Positions 48,742 to 57,205 are shown, counted from the stretch's first letter. The stretch is DNA of 64,000 nt from Glycomyces sp. TRM65418 (GCF_019710475.1 NZ_JAJFAX010000004.1:124001-188000); one strand, 5' to 3'. The notes: generated from the sequence alone by a model not told the origin. Made by a program: numbers and translations.

Positions 48742-50171
48742 CGAGGCGGACTCCCGGGCGAGGTCGGGCGGGGCGCCGGCCACGCCGGGCCTGCCTGGGG
48801 CGGCACGGACCAGGCTCGAAGCAGCCGTTCGGCTTCGATGGTATCGGCATCGGCGGGACCGAGCGCCGCGGCCATCTCGTGGACCACGGTGGACAGCTCG
48901 TGGTGCGCCTCGGCCCCGCGGCCCAGCGTCGCGAGCAGCTCCGCGGCCACGCGCCGCGACCGGAGCGTCGAGCGCGCCCGCTCGCCTTCGAGGCGCCGCT
49001 GCCGTTCGATGACGCTGGTGAGCCCCGCGAGCGCGCTCGAGGCGTTCCCCAGGGCCGCGAGGCATTGCGCCGCGCGCATCTGGCAGTGCAGCGCGAGGGC
49101 CGGGTCGGGGCTCTCGAAGTCCTTCGCCAGGGCGCGGAACGCGGTGAGCGCGCCGCTGTAGTCGCCGGCGCCGAAGGCCCGGTCGGCCGCGGCGATGCGG
49201 TCGGCGGCCCGGTCGGGCTGCGGCGGGGCGGTCACGGCCCGGTCGGCGACCCGCGCGGGCGCGAGCGGGGCGCGGAACGGCCAGGTCGGGTCGCCGCAGT
49301 CGTGCGCGGGTGCACCGGATGCCGGAGTCGCGGCGAGCATCCGCGCGAGGTCGAGGTGGACCGCGGCGGCGTCGGAGCCGCGTTCGGCGGGGTCCTTCGA
49401 CAGCAGCCGCGAGACGAGGCCGTCCAGTTCGGACGGCAGGTCCGGCCGGTGGCGGCGCACGGGTTCGGGCAGTTCCCTCAGGTGCGCGGTCTGGACCTCG
49501 TAGGCCGAGCCCCGGTCGGCGAAGAGCCGCTCGCCGGTGGCCATCTCGTACAGGAGCGCCCCCAGGGCGTAGAGGTCGGCGGCGGGCCCGGCGGGCTGCG
49601 CGCGGATCTGCTCGGGGGCCATGTAGTTGAGGGTGCCGGGCTTGTCGCCGGTGGCGGTGAGTCGCGAGGCGTCGGGTTCCAGGACCGCGGCGATGCCGAA
49701 GTCGACGACGTGGACGAGGCCTTCGGGGCCGACGATGACGTTGGCGGGCTTGAGGTCGCGGTGGACGACCTGCTTCTCGTGGGCGGCGGTGAGGACCGAG
49801 GCGAGCTGCGCCCCGATGGCGAGCGTCCAGTCCGCGGGGAGCGCGCCGGCCTCGTCGAGGAGGTCGCGCAGGTCGAGCCCGGGCAGGTACGCCATGACGA
49901 GGAACAGCTCGCCGGTGGCCTCGTCGAGTCCGGCGTCGAAGATCGCGGGCACGCCGGGGTGCCGGATCTGGGCGGTGACGCGGGCTTCGCGGCGGAACCG
50001 GGCGGCGGCCTCGTGCTGCTGGGGTCCGTCCAGGAGGTCGGGTCTGACGACCTTGACGGCGACCTCGCGTTCGAGATGGAGGTCGACGCCCTGCCAGACC
50101 CGGCCCATGCCGCCCGCGCCGACGGGCCGCTCGAGGCGGTAGCGGCCGCCGAAGACCTGGGGATCGCTCAC
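48738..50171 (-). CDS. serine/threonine protein kinase
   Basis: A 477-aa Hanks-type kinase. GAGGMGRVW is the P-loop, VAVKVV has the ATP Lys, HRDLKPANV the catalytic loop, DFGIA the metal Asp, and YMAPEQ the activation segment end. After about residue 290 the protein has no membrane segment or PASTA domain but an Ala/Arg-rich helical, TPR-like tail. The start is GTG 50171 (VSDPQVFGGRYRLE); ATG 50183 would add four residues. It overlaps the HhH membrane protein gene. Confidence 0.92.
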   Translation of the reverse strand: MSDPQVFGGRYRLERPVGAGGMGRVWQGVDLHLEREVAVKVVRPDLLDGPQQHEAAARFRREARVTAQIRHPGVPAIFDAGLDEATGELFLVMAYLPGLDLRDLLDEAGALPADWTLAIGAQLASVLTAAHEKQVVHRDLKPANVIVGPEGLVHVVDFGIAAVLEPDASRLTATGDKPGTLNYMAPEQIRAQPAGPAADLYALGALLYEMATGERLFADRGSAYEVQTAHLRELPEPVRRHRPDLPSELDGLVSRLLSKDPAERGSDAAAVHLDLARMLAATPASGAPAHDCGDPTWPFRAPLAPARVADRAVTAPPQPDRAADRIAAADRAFGAGDYSGALTAFRALAKDFESPDPALALHCQMRAAQCLAALGNASSALAGLTSVIERQRRLEGERARSTLRSRRVAAELLATLGRGAEAHHELSTVVHEMAAALGPADADTIEAERLLRAWSVPPQAGPAWPAPRPTSPGSPPR

Positions 50172-50564
50172 GCCTACAAGCATGCCCGGCGGGCGTTCGG
50201 ACGCCGTGGCCGGACCCTCGGGGAGGAGAGGGTCCGGCCACGGCGCCGGGTCGGTCGCGCCGCGACCCCATCGATGGAATACGCCGCGGGGCGGCCCTCG
50301 GGTTGCTTCGTCGCGCGAAAAATCCGCGGCATCGGCGGCGTTGCGCCGGAGCGGGTTACCGGTGGGTTCGGTTCGTCCCTCGGGGCACTTGCGACTCACG
50401 CGCGTCCGCAGTGAATCTCCTGCGTAACCCCTGTTTCCGCGCCGAAGGATTTCCGCCTCCCGCGTTGACTCGGACATGTGTCTGACGCTACAGTTCTTCA
50501 CAAATACCCTTCCGAGTGAACGCGCACTCACCCCTCAGGTGAACCCCAAGTGGTAGGGAGCCAT
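50172..50564. other. divergent intergenic region kinase / DUF4272 gene
   Basis: It holds the promoter at 50465-50494 on the plus strand and the ribosome site AGGGAG at 50555-50560. The kinase side (50172-50400) is GC-rich with no promoter I can call. Confidence 0.5.
50465..50494 (+). promoter_or_regulatory. promoter of the DUF4272 gene
   Basis: TTGACT (50465-50470) and TACAGT (50489-50494) with an 18-nt spacer, about 70 nt before the ATG at 50565. Confidence 0.6.
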
Positions 50565-51230
50565 ATGCCAACGGTGATCTCAGACCCGCGAAGCGTTCGA
50601 CTGCGCACAGTGGACGGGCTCAGTGCCCTCGGCATCCCCGCGCCCCCCGCCCAGTTCCCGCTGCCGTTCCCCGACGGCCGGCTCCCGCGACTGCGCCCGC
50701 GCGGCCACATCGAGGCCCGCGCCGCGATCCTCAACATCGTCCAGGCCCGCGTCTTCGACATGCCCGAGGAGCTGGCGATGCGCTGGCTCCTCGACGCGCA
50801 CGTGCTCGACCACCTCGCGCCCGACGAGTGGGGCTTCATCGCCTGCGGCCGCGGCGATCGCACCCGCTACGCCGACCAGCTCGAGAGCCTCTACACCGTC
50901 GCCTGGCTGCTCGGCCTCGTCGACCACCTCGATCCCGCCGTGCCGTGCGACGAGGAGCTCCCCGAACTCCTGCCCGACCTGCGTCGGCCCGAGTCCTTCG
51001 GGGCCTGGCGCGACCGCCAGCTCACGCCGACCCGCGACCCCGCGGTCGTCGCCGAGATGCTCGACCTCTACTACTGCCTCGACTGGGTGTGCGACCAGGC
51101 CCGGCGCGCCGGGCAGGTCCTGCCGCGCGGCGTCGACGACAACCTGGTGTGGCACCGGCGCTGGGCGCTGGAATGGGCCGTCGTCTTCGCCGAGGAGCGG
51201 CCCGTCCACTGGGACGAGGTGCGGCTGTGA
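50565..51230 (+). CDS. DUF4272 family protein
   Basis: A 221-aa protein matching the DUF4272 pattern: RSVRLRTVDGLSALGIP at the start, EARAAILNIVQARVF, then a Trp/Leu-rich helical region with ESLYTVAWLLGLVDHLDP and a C-terminal WHRRWALEWAV. Function of the family is unknown to me. ATG 50565 follows AGGGAG. Confidence 0.8.
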   Translation: MPTVISDPRSVRLRTVDGLSALGIPAPPAQFPLPFPDGRLPRLRPRGHIEARAAILNIVQARVFDMPEELAMRWLLDAHVLDHLAPDEWGFIACGRGDRTRYADQLESLYTVAWLLGLVDHLDPAVPCDEELPELLPDLRRPESFGAWRDRQLTPTRDPAVVAEMLDLYYCLDWVCDQARRAGQVLPRGVDDNLVWHRRWALEWAVVFAEERPVHWDEVRL

Positions 51231-51254
51231 GGCAGGCTCCCGAATCCCGCTGAC

Positions 51255-51260
51255 TATATT
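51255..51260 (+). promoter_or_regulatory. -10 element for leaderless add
   Basis: TATATT ends 6 nt before the add ATG, with no Shine-Dalgarno sequence; add is probably leaderless. Confidence 0.55.
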
Positions 51261-51266
51261 CATGGG

Positions 51267-52418
51267 ATGAATTCGAACTCTGTTTCGCAGCAAGGGTCGG
51301 CTCCGCAGCAACCACCGTCCACGACGCCGGCGCTGTCGCGCGACGTGATCCGCACGGCCCCCAAGGCCGTGCTCCACGAGCACCTCGACGGCGGCCTGCG
51401 CCCCCAGACCCTCATCGAGATCGCCGACGAGATCGGCCACACCCTCCCCGCCACCGAGCCCGAGGCCCTCGCCGACTGGTTCTTCGAGGCCGCCGACTCG
51501 GGCACCCTCGAGCGCTACCTCGAGACCTTCGCGCACACCGTCGCCGTCATGCAGCGCCCCGACGACTGCTTCCGCATCGCCTCCGAAGCCGCCCAGGACC
51601 TCGCGAGCGACGGCGTCGTCTACGCCGAACTGCGCTACGCCCCCGAGCAGCAGCTCCTCGGCGGCATGAGCCTCGAAGAGGTCGTCGAGGCCACCCTCGC
51701 CGGATTCGAGGAGGGCCAGCGCCTCGCCGAGCAGGCCGGCAACCCCATCACCGTCCGCACCCTCCTGTGCGGGATGCGCCACGCCGACCGCACCCTGGAG
51801 ATCGCCGCGCTCGCGATCGCCTTCCGCGACAAGGGCGTCGTCGGCTTCGACATCGCCGGCGGCGAGATCGGCAACCCCGCCGAACGCCACATCGAGGCCT
51901 TCGACCTCCTGCGCCGCGCCTCGATGCCGTTCACCGTCCACGCCGGCGAGTCCATGGGCCCGGAGTCGATCCACGGCGCGGTCGCGATCTGCGGCGCCGA
52001 CCGGATCGGGCACGGCGTCCAGCTCATCAAGGACATCGACCTCACCGGCGACGAGCCGAAGCTCTCCCCCCTGGCGCACTACATCCGCGACCGGCGCATC
52101 GCCCTGGAGATCTGCCCGTCCTCCAACCTCCAGACCGAGGGCGCCGAATCCATTGAGACGCATCCGATCAAGGCGCTGTACGACCTCGGCTTCCGCGTCA
52201 CCGTCAACAACGACAACCGGCTCATGAGCCGCACCCACACCTCCCGGGAGTTCGAACTGCTCTCCGAGACGTTCGGCTGGGGCTGGCCCGAGATCAAGCG
52301 GTGCACCGAGAACGCCATGAAGGCCTCGTTCCTGCACCACCCCGAGCGCCGCCGCATCCTCGAAGAGGTCATCCGACCCGCGTACGCGGCGCTGGAGGCA
52401 TCCGCTCAGCGACCCTGA
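51267..52418 (+). CDS. add: adenosine deaminase
   Basis: A 383-aa zinc enzyme converting (deoxy)adenosine to (deoxy)inosine. LHEHLDGGLRP near residue 36 supplies metal His residues, HAGES near 226 the catalytic His/Glu region, IGHG near 250, and VNNDNRLMS near 310 the metal Asp in the actinobacterial variant. It complements the nucleoside import operon at 7-14 kb, though it is encoded far from it. Confidence 0.95.
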   Translation: MNSNSVSQQGSAPQQPPSTTPALSRDVIRTAPKAVLHEHLDGGLRPQTLIEIADEIGHTLPATEPEALADWFFEAADSGTLERYLETFAHTVAVMQRPDDCFRIASEAAQDLASDGVVYAELRYAPEQQLLGGMSLEEVVEATLAGFEEGQRLAEQAGNPITVRTLLCGMRHADRTLEIAALAIAFRDKGVVGFDIAGGEIGNPAERHIEAFDLLRRASMPFTVHAGESMGPESIHGAVAICGADRIGHGVQLIKDIDLTGDEPKLSPLAHYIRDRRIALEICPSSNLQTEGAESIETHPIKALYDLGFRVTVNNDNRLMSRTHTSREFELLSETFGWGWPEIKRCTENAMKASFLHHPERRRILEEVIRPAYAALEASAQRP

Positions 52419-52419
52419 G

Positions 52420-52425
52420 TAAGCT
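52420..52425 (+). promoter_or_regulatory. -10 element for the amidohydrolase gene
   Basis: TAAGCT begins 2 nt after the add stop and ends 7 nt before the next ATG, so this gene may also have its own leaderless transcript. Confidence 0.4.
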
Positions 52426-52432
52426 CGGCGGC

Positions 52433-53671
52433 ATGCACGTTTACACCGCCCCTGTCGTCGTCCCCGTCGCGGGCGAACCGATCCACGAGGGCGCGGTCGG
52501 GGTCGACGACGGGCGGATCGCCTACGTCGGCCCCGCCGCCGACGCCCCCGAGGCCGAAGCGACCACCGCCTTCGACGGCGTCCTCACTCCCGGGCTCGTC
52601 AACGCCCACACCCACTTGTGCTACACCGCGTTCGCCGACATGTACGGCAACGAGAAGGAGTTCTTCGAGTGGATCCAGGACTTCGCGCGCCGCAATCCCG
52701 AGACCGCTGACGACGCCTGGAAGGCCTCGGTGCAGCTCGGCATCGACGAGTCGATCGCCCACGGCGTCACCGCCGTGGCCGACATCGTCACGCCCGCGGC
52801 CGGCTTCGAGCCGCTCTTCGCCTCCGACCTCGCCGGGGTCGCCTACTGGGAGGCGTGCTTCATCGACGACGCCGCCTGGGAGGTCCGACGCAGCGCCTGG
52901 CGCGAGGTGGTCACCGACAGCCGCGCCGTCAACCACTCCGACGTCGCCGTCGGCATCAGCCCCCACACGCTCTACACGCTCGGCACCAACGTCGCCAAGA
53001 GCCTCGCCGAACTCGCGCGCACCCTCGACATCCGCCTCCACCCGCACCTGGCCGAGACCCTCCACGAGGACATGTTCGTCCGCCGCGGCTCCGGCCCCTT
53101 CGCGTTCATGAACCGCCGCGGCGGCCTCGACCTCGAACTCGCCGACGGCGGCGCCGGGCACTCCCCGGCCGCCCAGATGGAGAAGGTCGGCTGGCTCGGC
53201 GCCGACTCCCATGTGGCCCATGGCGTCCACATCGACAAGGCCGACCGCGAGATCCTGCGCAACCTCGGCACCGCCGTGGCCCTGTGCGCCCGCTCCAACG
53301 TCCGCCTCGAATCCGGGGAGGCGCCCGTCGCGGCCCTGCGCGCCGAAGGCAACGCCGTCGCGATCGGCACCGACTCGCGCGCCTCCAGTCCCGACCTCGA
53401 CGTGGCCGCCGAGTGGCCCGTGCTCCGCAAACTCGCGCTCGCCCAGGGCGACAGCGGTGAAGGCCTCAACGAATGGCTCGTGCGTGCGGCCACCGAAGGG
53501 GGCGCCAAGGCCCTCGGCCGCGAGGACATCGGGGCGCTCGCCGTGGGCAACCGCGCCGACTTCGCGGTCTTCGACGTCGACACCGACGGCGACCCGTACG
53601 CGGCCCTCGTCAACGGCGCCGCCGGCAACTGCACGGCCACGGTCCTCAAGGGCAAGCTCATCGAACGGTAG
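52433..53671 (+). CDS. COG0402 amidohydrolase, possible aminofutalosine deaminase
   Basis: A 412-aa metal-dependent deaminase of the SsnA/TrzA type. NAHTHL near residue 60 and HPHLAET near 205 are metal His sites; VAHGVHID near 263 and GTDSRAS near 315 complete the active site. Family members deaminate guanine, S-adenosylhomocysteine, 5'-methylthioadenosine or 6-aminodeoxyfutalosine. Location 1 kb upstream of the menaquinone methyltransferase gene and the respiratory operon makes the last plausible, by inference only. Confidence 0.85.
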   Translation: MHVYTAPVVVPVAGEPIHEGAVGVDDGRIAYVGPAADAPEAEATTAFDGVLTPGLVNAHTHLCYTAFADMYGNEKEFFEWIQDFARRNPETADDAWKASVQLGIDESIAHGVTAVADIVTPAAGFEPLFASDLAGVAYWEACFIDDAAWEVRRSAWREVVTDSRAVNHSDVAVGISPHTLYTLGTNVAKSLAELARTLDIRLHPHLAETLHEDMFVRRGSGPFAFMNRRGGLDLELADGGAGHSPAAQMEKVGWLGADSHVAHGVHIDKADREILRNLGTAVALCARSNVRLESGEAPVAALRAEGNAVAIGTDSRASSPDLDVAAEWPVLRKLALAQGDSGEGLNEWLVRAATEGGAKALGREDIGALAVGNRADFAVFDVDTDGDPYAALVNGAAGNCTATVLKGKLIER

Positions 53672-53999
53672 GAAGACGACAGGGCCCGGCGAGGCGAGCC
53701 CGAAGCCGTGAGGTCGCTTCGCCGGACCTGCGGCCGTGGTCGATAACGCTTCGATTTCGGCGCTTGCCGATCGGCCTCGGCGTCCGCAATGCTGAATGAG
53801 GCCGCCGTGGCGACGCTCGCGAGACGCGAGTGAACAGTGGGGCGACGCTTGCGAGACGCGAGCGCGCCGAGTGACGACGGCGGTCCGAGAGACCTCATTC
53901 ATCGGAGAGGCCGAGCCTCTCTGTGTATCCCCTGGAGAAGGCGGGGCGTGCGGTGACCGCGCGCCCCGCCGCCGCATTCGCGGAAGCGATGCTCGCGTT

Positions 54000-54205
54000 C
54001 GCCGCACAGGGACGCCGGTGCCAAGGCACAGGGACGCTCGGGTTCGAAGCGAGCGGCCGCCCGCCTCGAAGGCGCAGGGCGCTCGCGTTCAAAACAGGGG
54101 GACGCCGCGGCCAAAGCAAAGAGGCGCCCGCGTCCAAGCCTCCCGGACGGCTCCGTCCGGGACACGGGCGCACCCCGGGGCGGAACACAGGGACGCCCCC
54201 GTCTA
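54000..54205. repeat. degenerate 20-24 nt repeat block
   Basis: Units of the form CAGGGACGCCNNNGTCCAAAG recur irregularly from about 54007 to 54198, with insertions of other GC-rich sequence and one hairpin (CCCGGACGG/CCGTCCGGG near 54147). Reading frames across it give only repetitive Arg/Pro/Gly peptides. Confidence 0.5.
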
Positions 54206-54278
54206 AAAACCCCGGAACCAGCGGTTTTCCGACCTTCGTGACGACCGCGCAGCGCGCTGTGACAACCGGCACGCCCTT

Positions 54279-54305
54279 GTTATCGGTAGGGTTACGCGTG
54301 ATAAC
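54279..54305. promoter_or_regulatory. dyad GTTATC-N15-GATAAC
   Basis: Inverted 6-bp arms (54279-54284 and 54300-54305) in a relatively AT-rich stretch. It could be an operator for the small ORF or menG transcript; no regulator is identified. Confidence 0.3.
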
Positions 54306-54466
54306 GGTTCGGTTTCATAGATCGACATCACAGCCTTCATGCGGCACTGTGGTGCTGTAGCGCAGGCCGCACTCGGGGGATCTCTCAGCGTCATCTCAGC
54401 CGAGGGCGAGGCGGCCCGGCGAACGGTTCGACCCATTCTCGAACGACGGACGACAAGGAGGCGCCG

Positions 54467-54628
54467 ATGCACCGCTCATCCGAGCACACCGCGTCTCCCG
54501 CAGCGCTCCAAGCGCTCGCGTCGGCACCCCGGGTCGTGTCCCAAGCCTTCACACCGGGCGAGCGAGCGGCCGAATCCTGCTCCCTCAAGGCCGCTCGCGT
54601 CGCGTTACCCCGCGCGCGCCCGATATAA
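54467..54628 (+). CDS. candidate small ORF upstream of menG
   Basis: A 53-aa ORF (MHRSSEHTASPAALQALAS) with a perfect AAGGAGG 5 nt before the ATG. It ends 8 nt before a T-tailed terminator hairpin and includes one rare TTA codon. No domain is recognised and no signal peptide is present. The exceptional ribosome site and terminator suggest transcription and translation; it may act as a leader ORF. Confidence 0.4.
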   Translation: MHRSSEHTASPAALQALASAPRVVSQAFTPGERAAESCSLKAARVALPRARPI

Positions 54629-54636
54629 CCCCTTGA

Positions 54637-54675
54637 TCCGCCGGGGCCCACACCGACAGGGCTCCGGCGGATTTT
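54637..54675 (+). terminator. intrinsic terminator or attenuator before menG
   Basis: A 13-bp stem (54637-54649 with 54659-54671, one G-U pair) followed by TTTT, about 30 nt before the menG start. I see no promoter between it and menG, so the hairpin may act as an attenuator. Confidence 0.65.
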
Positions 54676-54702
54676 CCGTTCGCGGTGTGCGAGGCTGTCC
54701 AG

Positions 54703-55398
54703 GTGATCGAGGCGAACGAAGCGAGTACACCGCGTAAAGAACCAGGTCGGATCGCGGCGATGTTCGACCGGGTCGCGCCCGGCTACGACCGCACCAACAC
54801 CGTGATGGTCGCCGGCCAGGACAAGCGCTGGCGCCGGGCCGTGCGCGAGGCGCTGAGCCTCCAGCCGGGCGAGCGCTGCCTCGACCTGGGCGCGGGCACC
54901 GGCGTGTCCACCGTCGAGCTCGCCAAGTCCGGCGCCGACGTCATCGGCGTCGACTTCTCCCTCGGCATGCTCAAGCACCACCGGGACCGCCAGGTGCCGC
55001 TCGTGAACGCCGACGCGCTGCACCTGCCGTTCGCCGACGACACCTTCAACGCCGTGACCGGCTCCTTCTTCATCCGCAACGTCGTCGACCTCGACGCCTG
55101 CCTCACCGAGATCCGGCGCGTCCTCGCGCCCGGCGGGCGCATGGTGCTGTGCGAGGTCTCGCAGCCGGTCTGGAAGCCCTACCGCAAGGCCCACGGCGTC
55201 TTCGTCAAGCACGTGCTCCCGAAGGTCGCCTCCCGCGTCGCCTCGGATCCGGAGGCGTACCGGTACCTGGCGGACTCGACGATGGCCTGGCCCGACCAGG
55301 CCGCGTTCGCCGACCGCATCGTCAAGGCCGGCTTCCGCAAGGTCGCCTGGCGCAACCTCGCCGGCGGCGCGGTCGCCATGCACCGCGGCTTCAAATAG
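54703..55398 (+). CDS. menG: demethylmenaquinone methyltransferase
   Basis: A 231-aa class I SAM methyltransferase of the UbiE/MenG family, last step of menaquinone synthesis. AMFDRVAPGYDRTN near residue 20 is the family N-terminal motif; CLDLGAGTGVSTVEL holds SAM motif I; SFFIRNVVDLDACLTEIRRVL and CEVSQPVWKP fit too. GTG 54703 follows GAGG; GTG 54685 is possible. The window's geranylgeranyl reductase and nuo genes lie 3 kb downstream. Confidence 0.9.
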   Translation: MIEANEASTPRKEPGRIAAMFDRVAPGYDRTNTVMVAGQDKRWRRAVREALSLQPGERCLDLGAGTGVSTVELAKSGADVIGVDFSLGMLKHHRDRQVPLVNADALHLPFADDTFNAVTGSFFIRNVVDLDACLTEIRRVLAPGGRMVLCEVSQPVWKPYRKAHGVFVKHVLPKVASRVASDPEAYRYLADSTMAWPDQAAFADRIVKAGFRKVAWRNLAGGAVAMHRGFK

Positions 55399-55470
55399 GC
55401 CGGCAGGCCCGGCCCGGCAGACGGCGCCCGCGCGGGGTCGCACACGGCCTGCGCTGATGCTGCTTTTCGG

Positions 55471-55558
55471 GCCTGCGCGTCGGGGCTGCTTACCGAGTCT
55501 GCGTGTGAGGCTTGGGGACAGCGCCTGCGCGTCGAGCCCGCCTACCGAGCCTGCGCGC
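55471..55558. repeat. 52-nt-spaced imperfect direct repeat
   Basis: About 35 nt beginning GCCTGCGCGTCG at 55471 recurs at 55523 (shared CTACCGAG and CTGCG) in the gap after menG. No ORF is supported there. Confidence 0.6.
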
Positions 55559-55684
55559 CGGGCATGGGGAGGGCGATGCGCCGCCCGCACCGCAAGGCGG
55601 GCGCGGCGCGGGCGGCACTCGCGGGCGGAGATGACGATCACCGGCCCGCGTCAGTGGGCCCGCCCCGTGGTCGGGCCCGATGGC

Positions 55685-56545
55685 TCAGTCGAGTTGGAAC
55701 GAGCGCTTCGCGAGGCCGAACCAGAACCCGTCGATGACCGTGGTGGCCGCCTGTTCCCGCTCGCTCGCCGCGCCGTAGGTCACGAACAGCGGGAGGTAGT
55801 GGTCGACCGTCGGGTGCGCGTACGGCATCCCCGGCGCCCGCGTGCGGTAGCGCGCGAGCTCCTCGACGTCGCCGCGCGCCAAGGCCTCCGCGGCCCACGC
55901 GTCGAAGTCGGCCGACCAGGCCGGAATCGCCTCGGGGCGGCGGAAGTCCACGAACGGCAGCCCATGCGTCATGAAGCCTGAGCCGACGACGAGGTAGCCC
56001 TCCTCGCGCAGCGGCCGCAGCCGCCGACCGATCTCCAGGAGCCGGTCGGGCTCGTGCGTCGGGATCGACATCTGGAGCACCGGCACGTCCGCGTCCGGGT
56101 ACATGACCTTGAGCGGCACCCACGCGCCGTGGTCGAGTCCGCGGCTCGCGTGCTGATGCAGCGGCTCGGAATCCGGCATGGCCGCGGCCACCCGCCGGGC
56201 CATCGCGCTCGCGTCGGGCGTCGCGTACCGCATCCGGAAATACCGCTCGGGGAAGCCCCCGAAGTCGTAGACGAGCGGGGTTCCGGCCGCCGGGCTGGAG
56301 AGCGTGAGCGGCGCGGCCTCCCAATGGGCCGAGACGATGAGGACGCCCTTGGGTCGCGGCATGGCCTGCGCCCAGTCGAAGAGCCGGCCCATCCACTCGG
56401 CCTCGTCGAACAGCGGCGGCGCGCCGTGGCTGAGGTAGAGCGCCGGCAGCGCGCCGTCCTCGGGCGTCCAGTCGCGGCGCTCGGCCGCGCGGGGCGCGGT
56501 GGTCTCGAGAAAGGCGTCGAACGCGGCGCCGGGACTGCCGGGCAT
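55685..56545 (-). CDS. DODA-type extradiol ring-opening dioxygenase
   Basis: A 286-aa class III extradiol dioxygenase/YgiD-like protein. Metal and catalytic His candidates are in YLSHGAPP near residue 40, SAHWEAAP near 78, GLDHGAWVPL near 137 and GFMTHGLPF near 195. YgiD relatives cleave DOPA or other catechols; the substrate is unknown. ATG 56545 with TTGGAG 5 nt upstream is chosen. It is divergent from a marR-type gene that probably controls it. Confidence 0.9.
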   Translation of the reverse strand: MPGSPGAAFDAFLETTAPRAAERRDWTPEDGALPALYLSHGAPPLFDEAEWMGRLFDWAQAMPRPKGVLIVSAHWEAAPLTLSSPAAGTPLVYDFGGFPERYFRMRYATPDASAMARRVAAAMPDSEPLHQHASRGLDHGAWVPLKVMYPDADVPVLQMSIPTHEPDRLLEIGRRLRPLREEGYLVVGSGFMTHGLPFVDFRRPEAIPAWSADFDAWAAEALARGDVEELARYRTRAPGMPYAHPTVDHYLPLFVTYGAASEREQAATTVIDGFWFGLAKRSFQLD

Positions 56546-56559
56546 GAGCACTCCAAAAA

Positions 56560-56571
56560 TTGAAACTTCAA
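56560..56571. promoter_or_regulatory. palindrome in the dioxygenase/marR divergent region
   Basis: TTGAA-AC-TTCAA lies in the dioxygenase leader. A second related element, CAACTAGTCAAGTT, is at 56600-56613 within the marR promoter. Paired dyads between a MarR gene and its divergent target fit MarR autoregulation. Confidence 0.45.
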
Positions 56572-56590
56572 CTAACCTAGCGCAGGATTA

Positions 56591-56618
56591 TTGACGCATC
56601 AACTAGTCAAGTTAAGCT
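56591..56618 (+). promoter_or_regulatory. promoter of the leaderless marR-type gene
   Basis: TTGACG (56591-56596) and TAAGCT (56613-56618) with a 16-nt spacer; the -10 ends 6 nt before the ATG at 56625, so the mRNA is probably leaderless. An operator-like dyad overlaps the spacer. Confidence 0.6.
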
Positions 56619-56624
56619 TGGCGC

Positions 56625-57083
56625 ATGAGTGATGCAGCGCCCTGGCTCGACGACGAGGAGATGACGACCTGGCTGGCGTTCGTCCGCGTGGTCATGCGGC
56701 TCCCGAACGCCCTCGACGGGCAGGTGCGGCAGGACGCCGGCATCAGCTACTTCGAGTACAGCGTCCTCGTGGTCCTCGAGCACGCCGAGGACCAGACGAT
56801 GCGCATGAGCGACCTCGCGTTCCTCTGCAACGGCTCGCTCTCGCGGCTCTCGCACGTGGCCCGTCGCCTGGAGGACGGGGGCCTCATCCGGCGGTTCTCA
56901 TGCCCCACCGACGGCCGGTCGACCCTCGCCGCCCTCACCGACGGCGGACGCGAACTCCTCGCCAAGGCCGCCCCCGGACACGTGAGGCTCGTGCGCGCGT
57001 TGGTGTTCGACGACCTCACCCGCGACGAGATGCGCCAGCTCGGCGAGCTGTCCGAGCGCATCCTCGCCCGCATCCAGGCTTGA
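56625..57083 (+). CDS. MarR-family transcriptional regulator
   Basis: A 152-aa winged-helix MarR regulator. ISYFEYSVLVVLEHAEDQTMRMSDLA is the start of the DNA-binding domain, LSRLSHVARRLEDGGLIRRFSCPTDGRSTLAALTDGG is the recognition helix and wing. Terminal helices form the dimer. It is divergent from the dioxygenase gene, its likely target; ligands of the family are often phenolic compounds, compatible with that enzyme. Confidence 0.93.
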   Translation: MSDAAPWLDDEEMTTWLAFVRVVMRLPNALDGQVRQDAGISYFEYSVLVVLEHAEDQTMRMSDLAFLCNGSLSRLSHVARRLEDGGLIRRFSCPTDGRSTLAALTDGGRELLAKAAPGHVRLVRALVFDDLTRDEMRQLGELSERILARIQA

Positions 57084-57205
57084 ATCAGGCCCGTTCAGTC
57101 CTGTGGACCGCCGGCCGCACGGCCGCTTCGACCGACGCGGAAGCGCCCGCCCGCACCCTCGATGCCGTTGAGGAGTCCGGGCGGGCGCTTCGGTCGCGAT
57201 GCCGG

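Larger units (their letters stand above)
53672..54466. other. long gene-poor region with degenerate repeats
   Basis: No convincing gene in about 800 nt. It contains a 21-nt direct repeat (53810-53830 and 53842-53862, one mismatch), a 9-bp inverted repeat TGAATGAGG/CCTCATTCA (53793-53801, 53893-53901), a degenerate repeat block (about 54000-54205), and a dyad GTTATC-N15-GATAAC (54279-54305). Confidence 0.7.
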
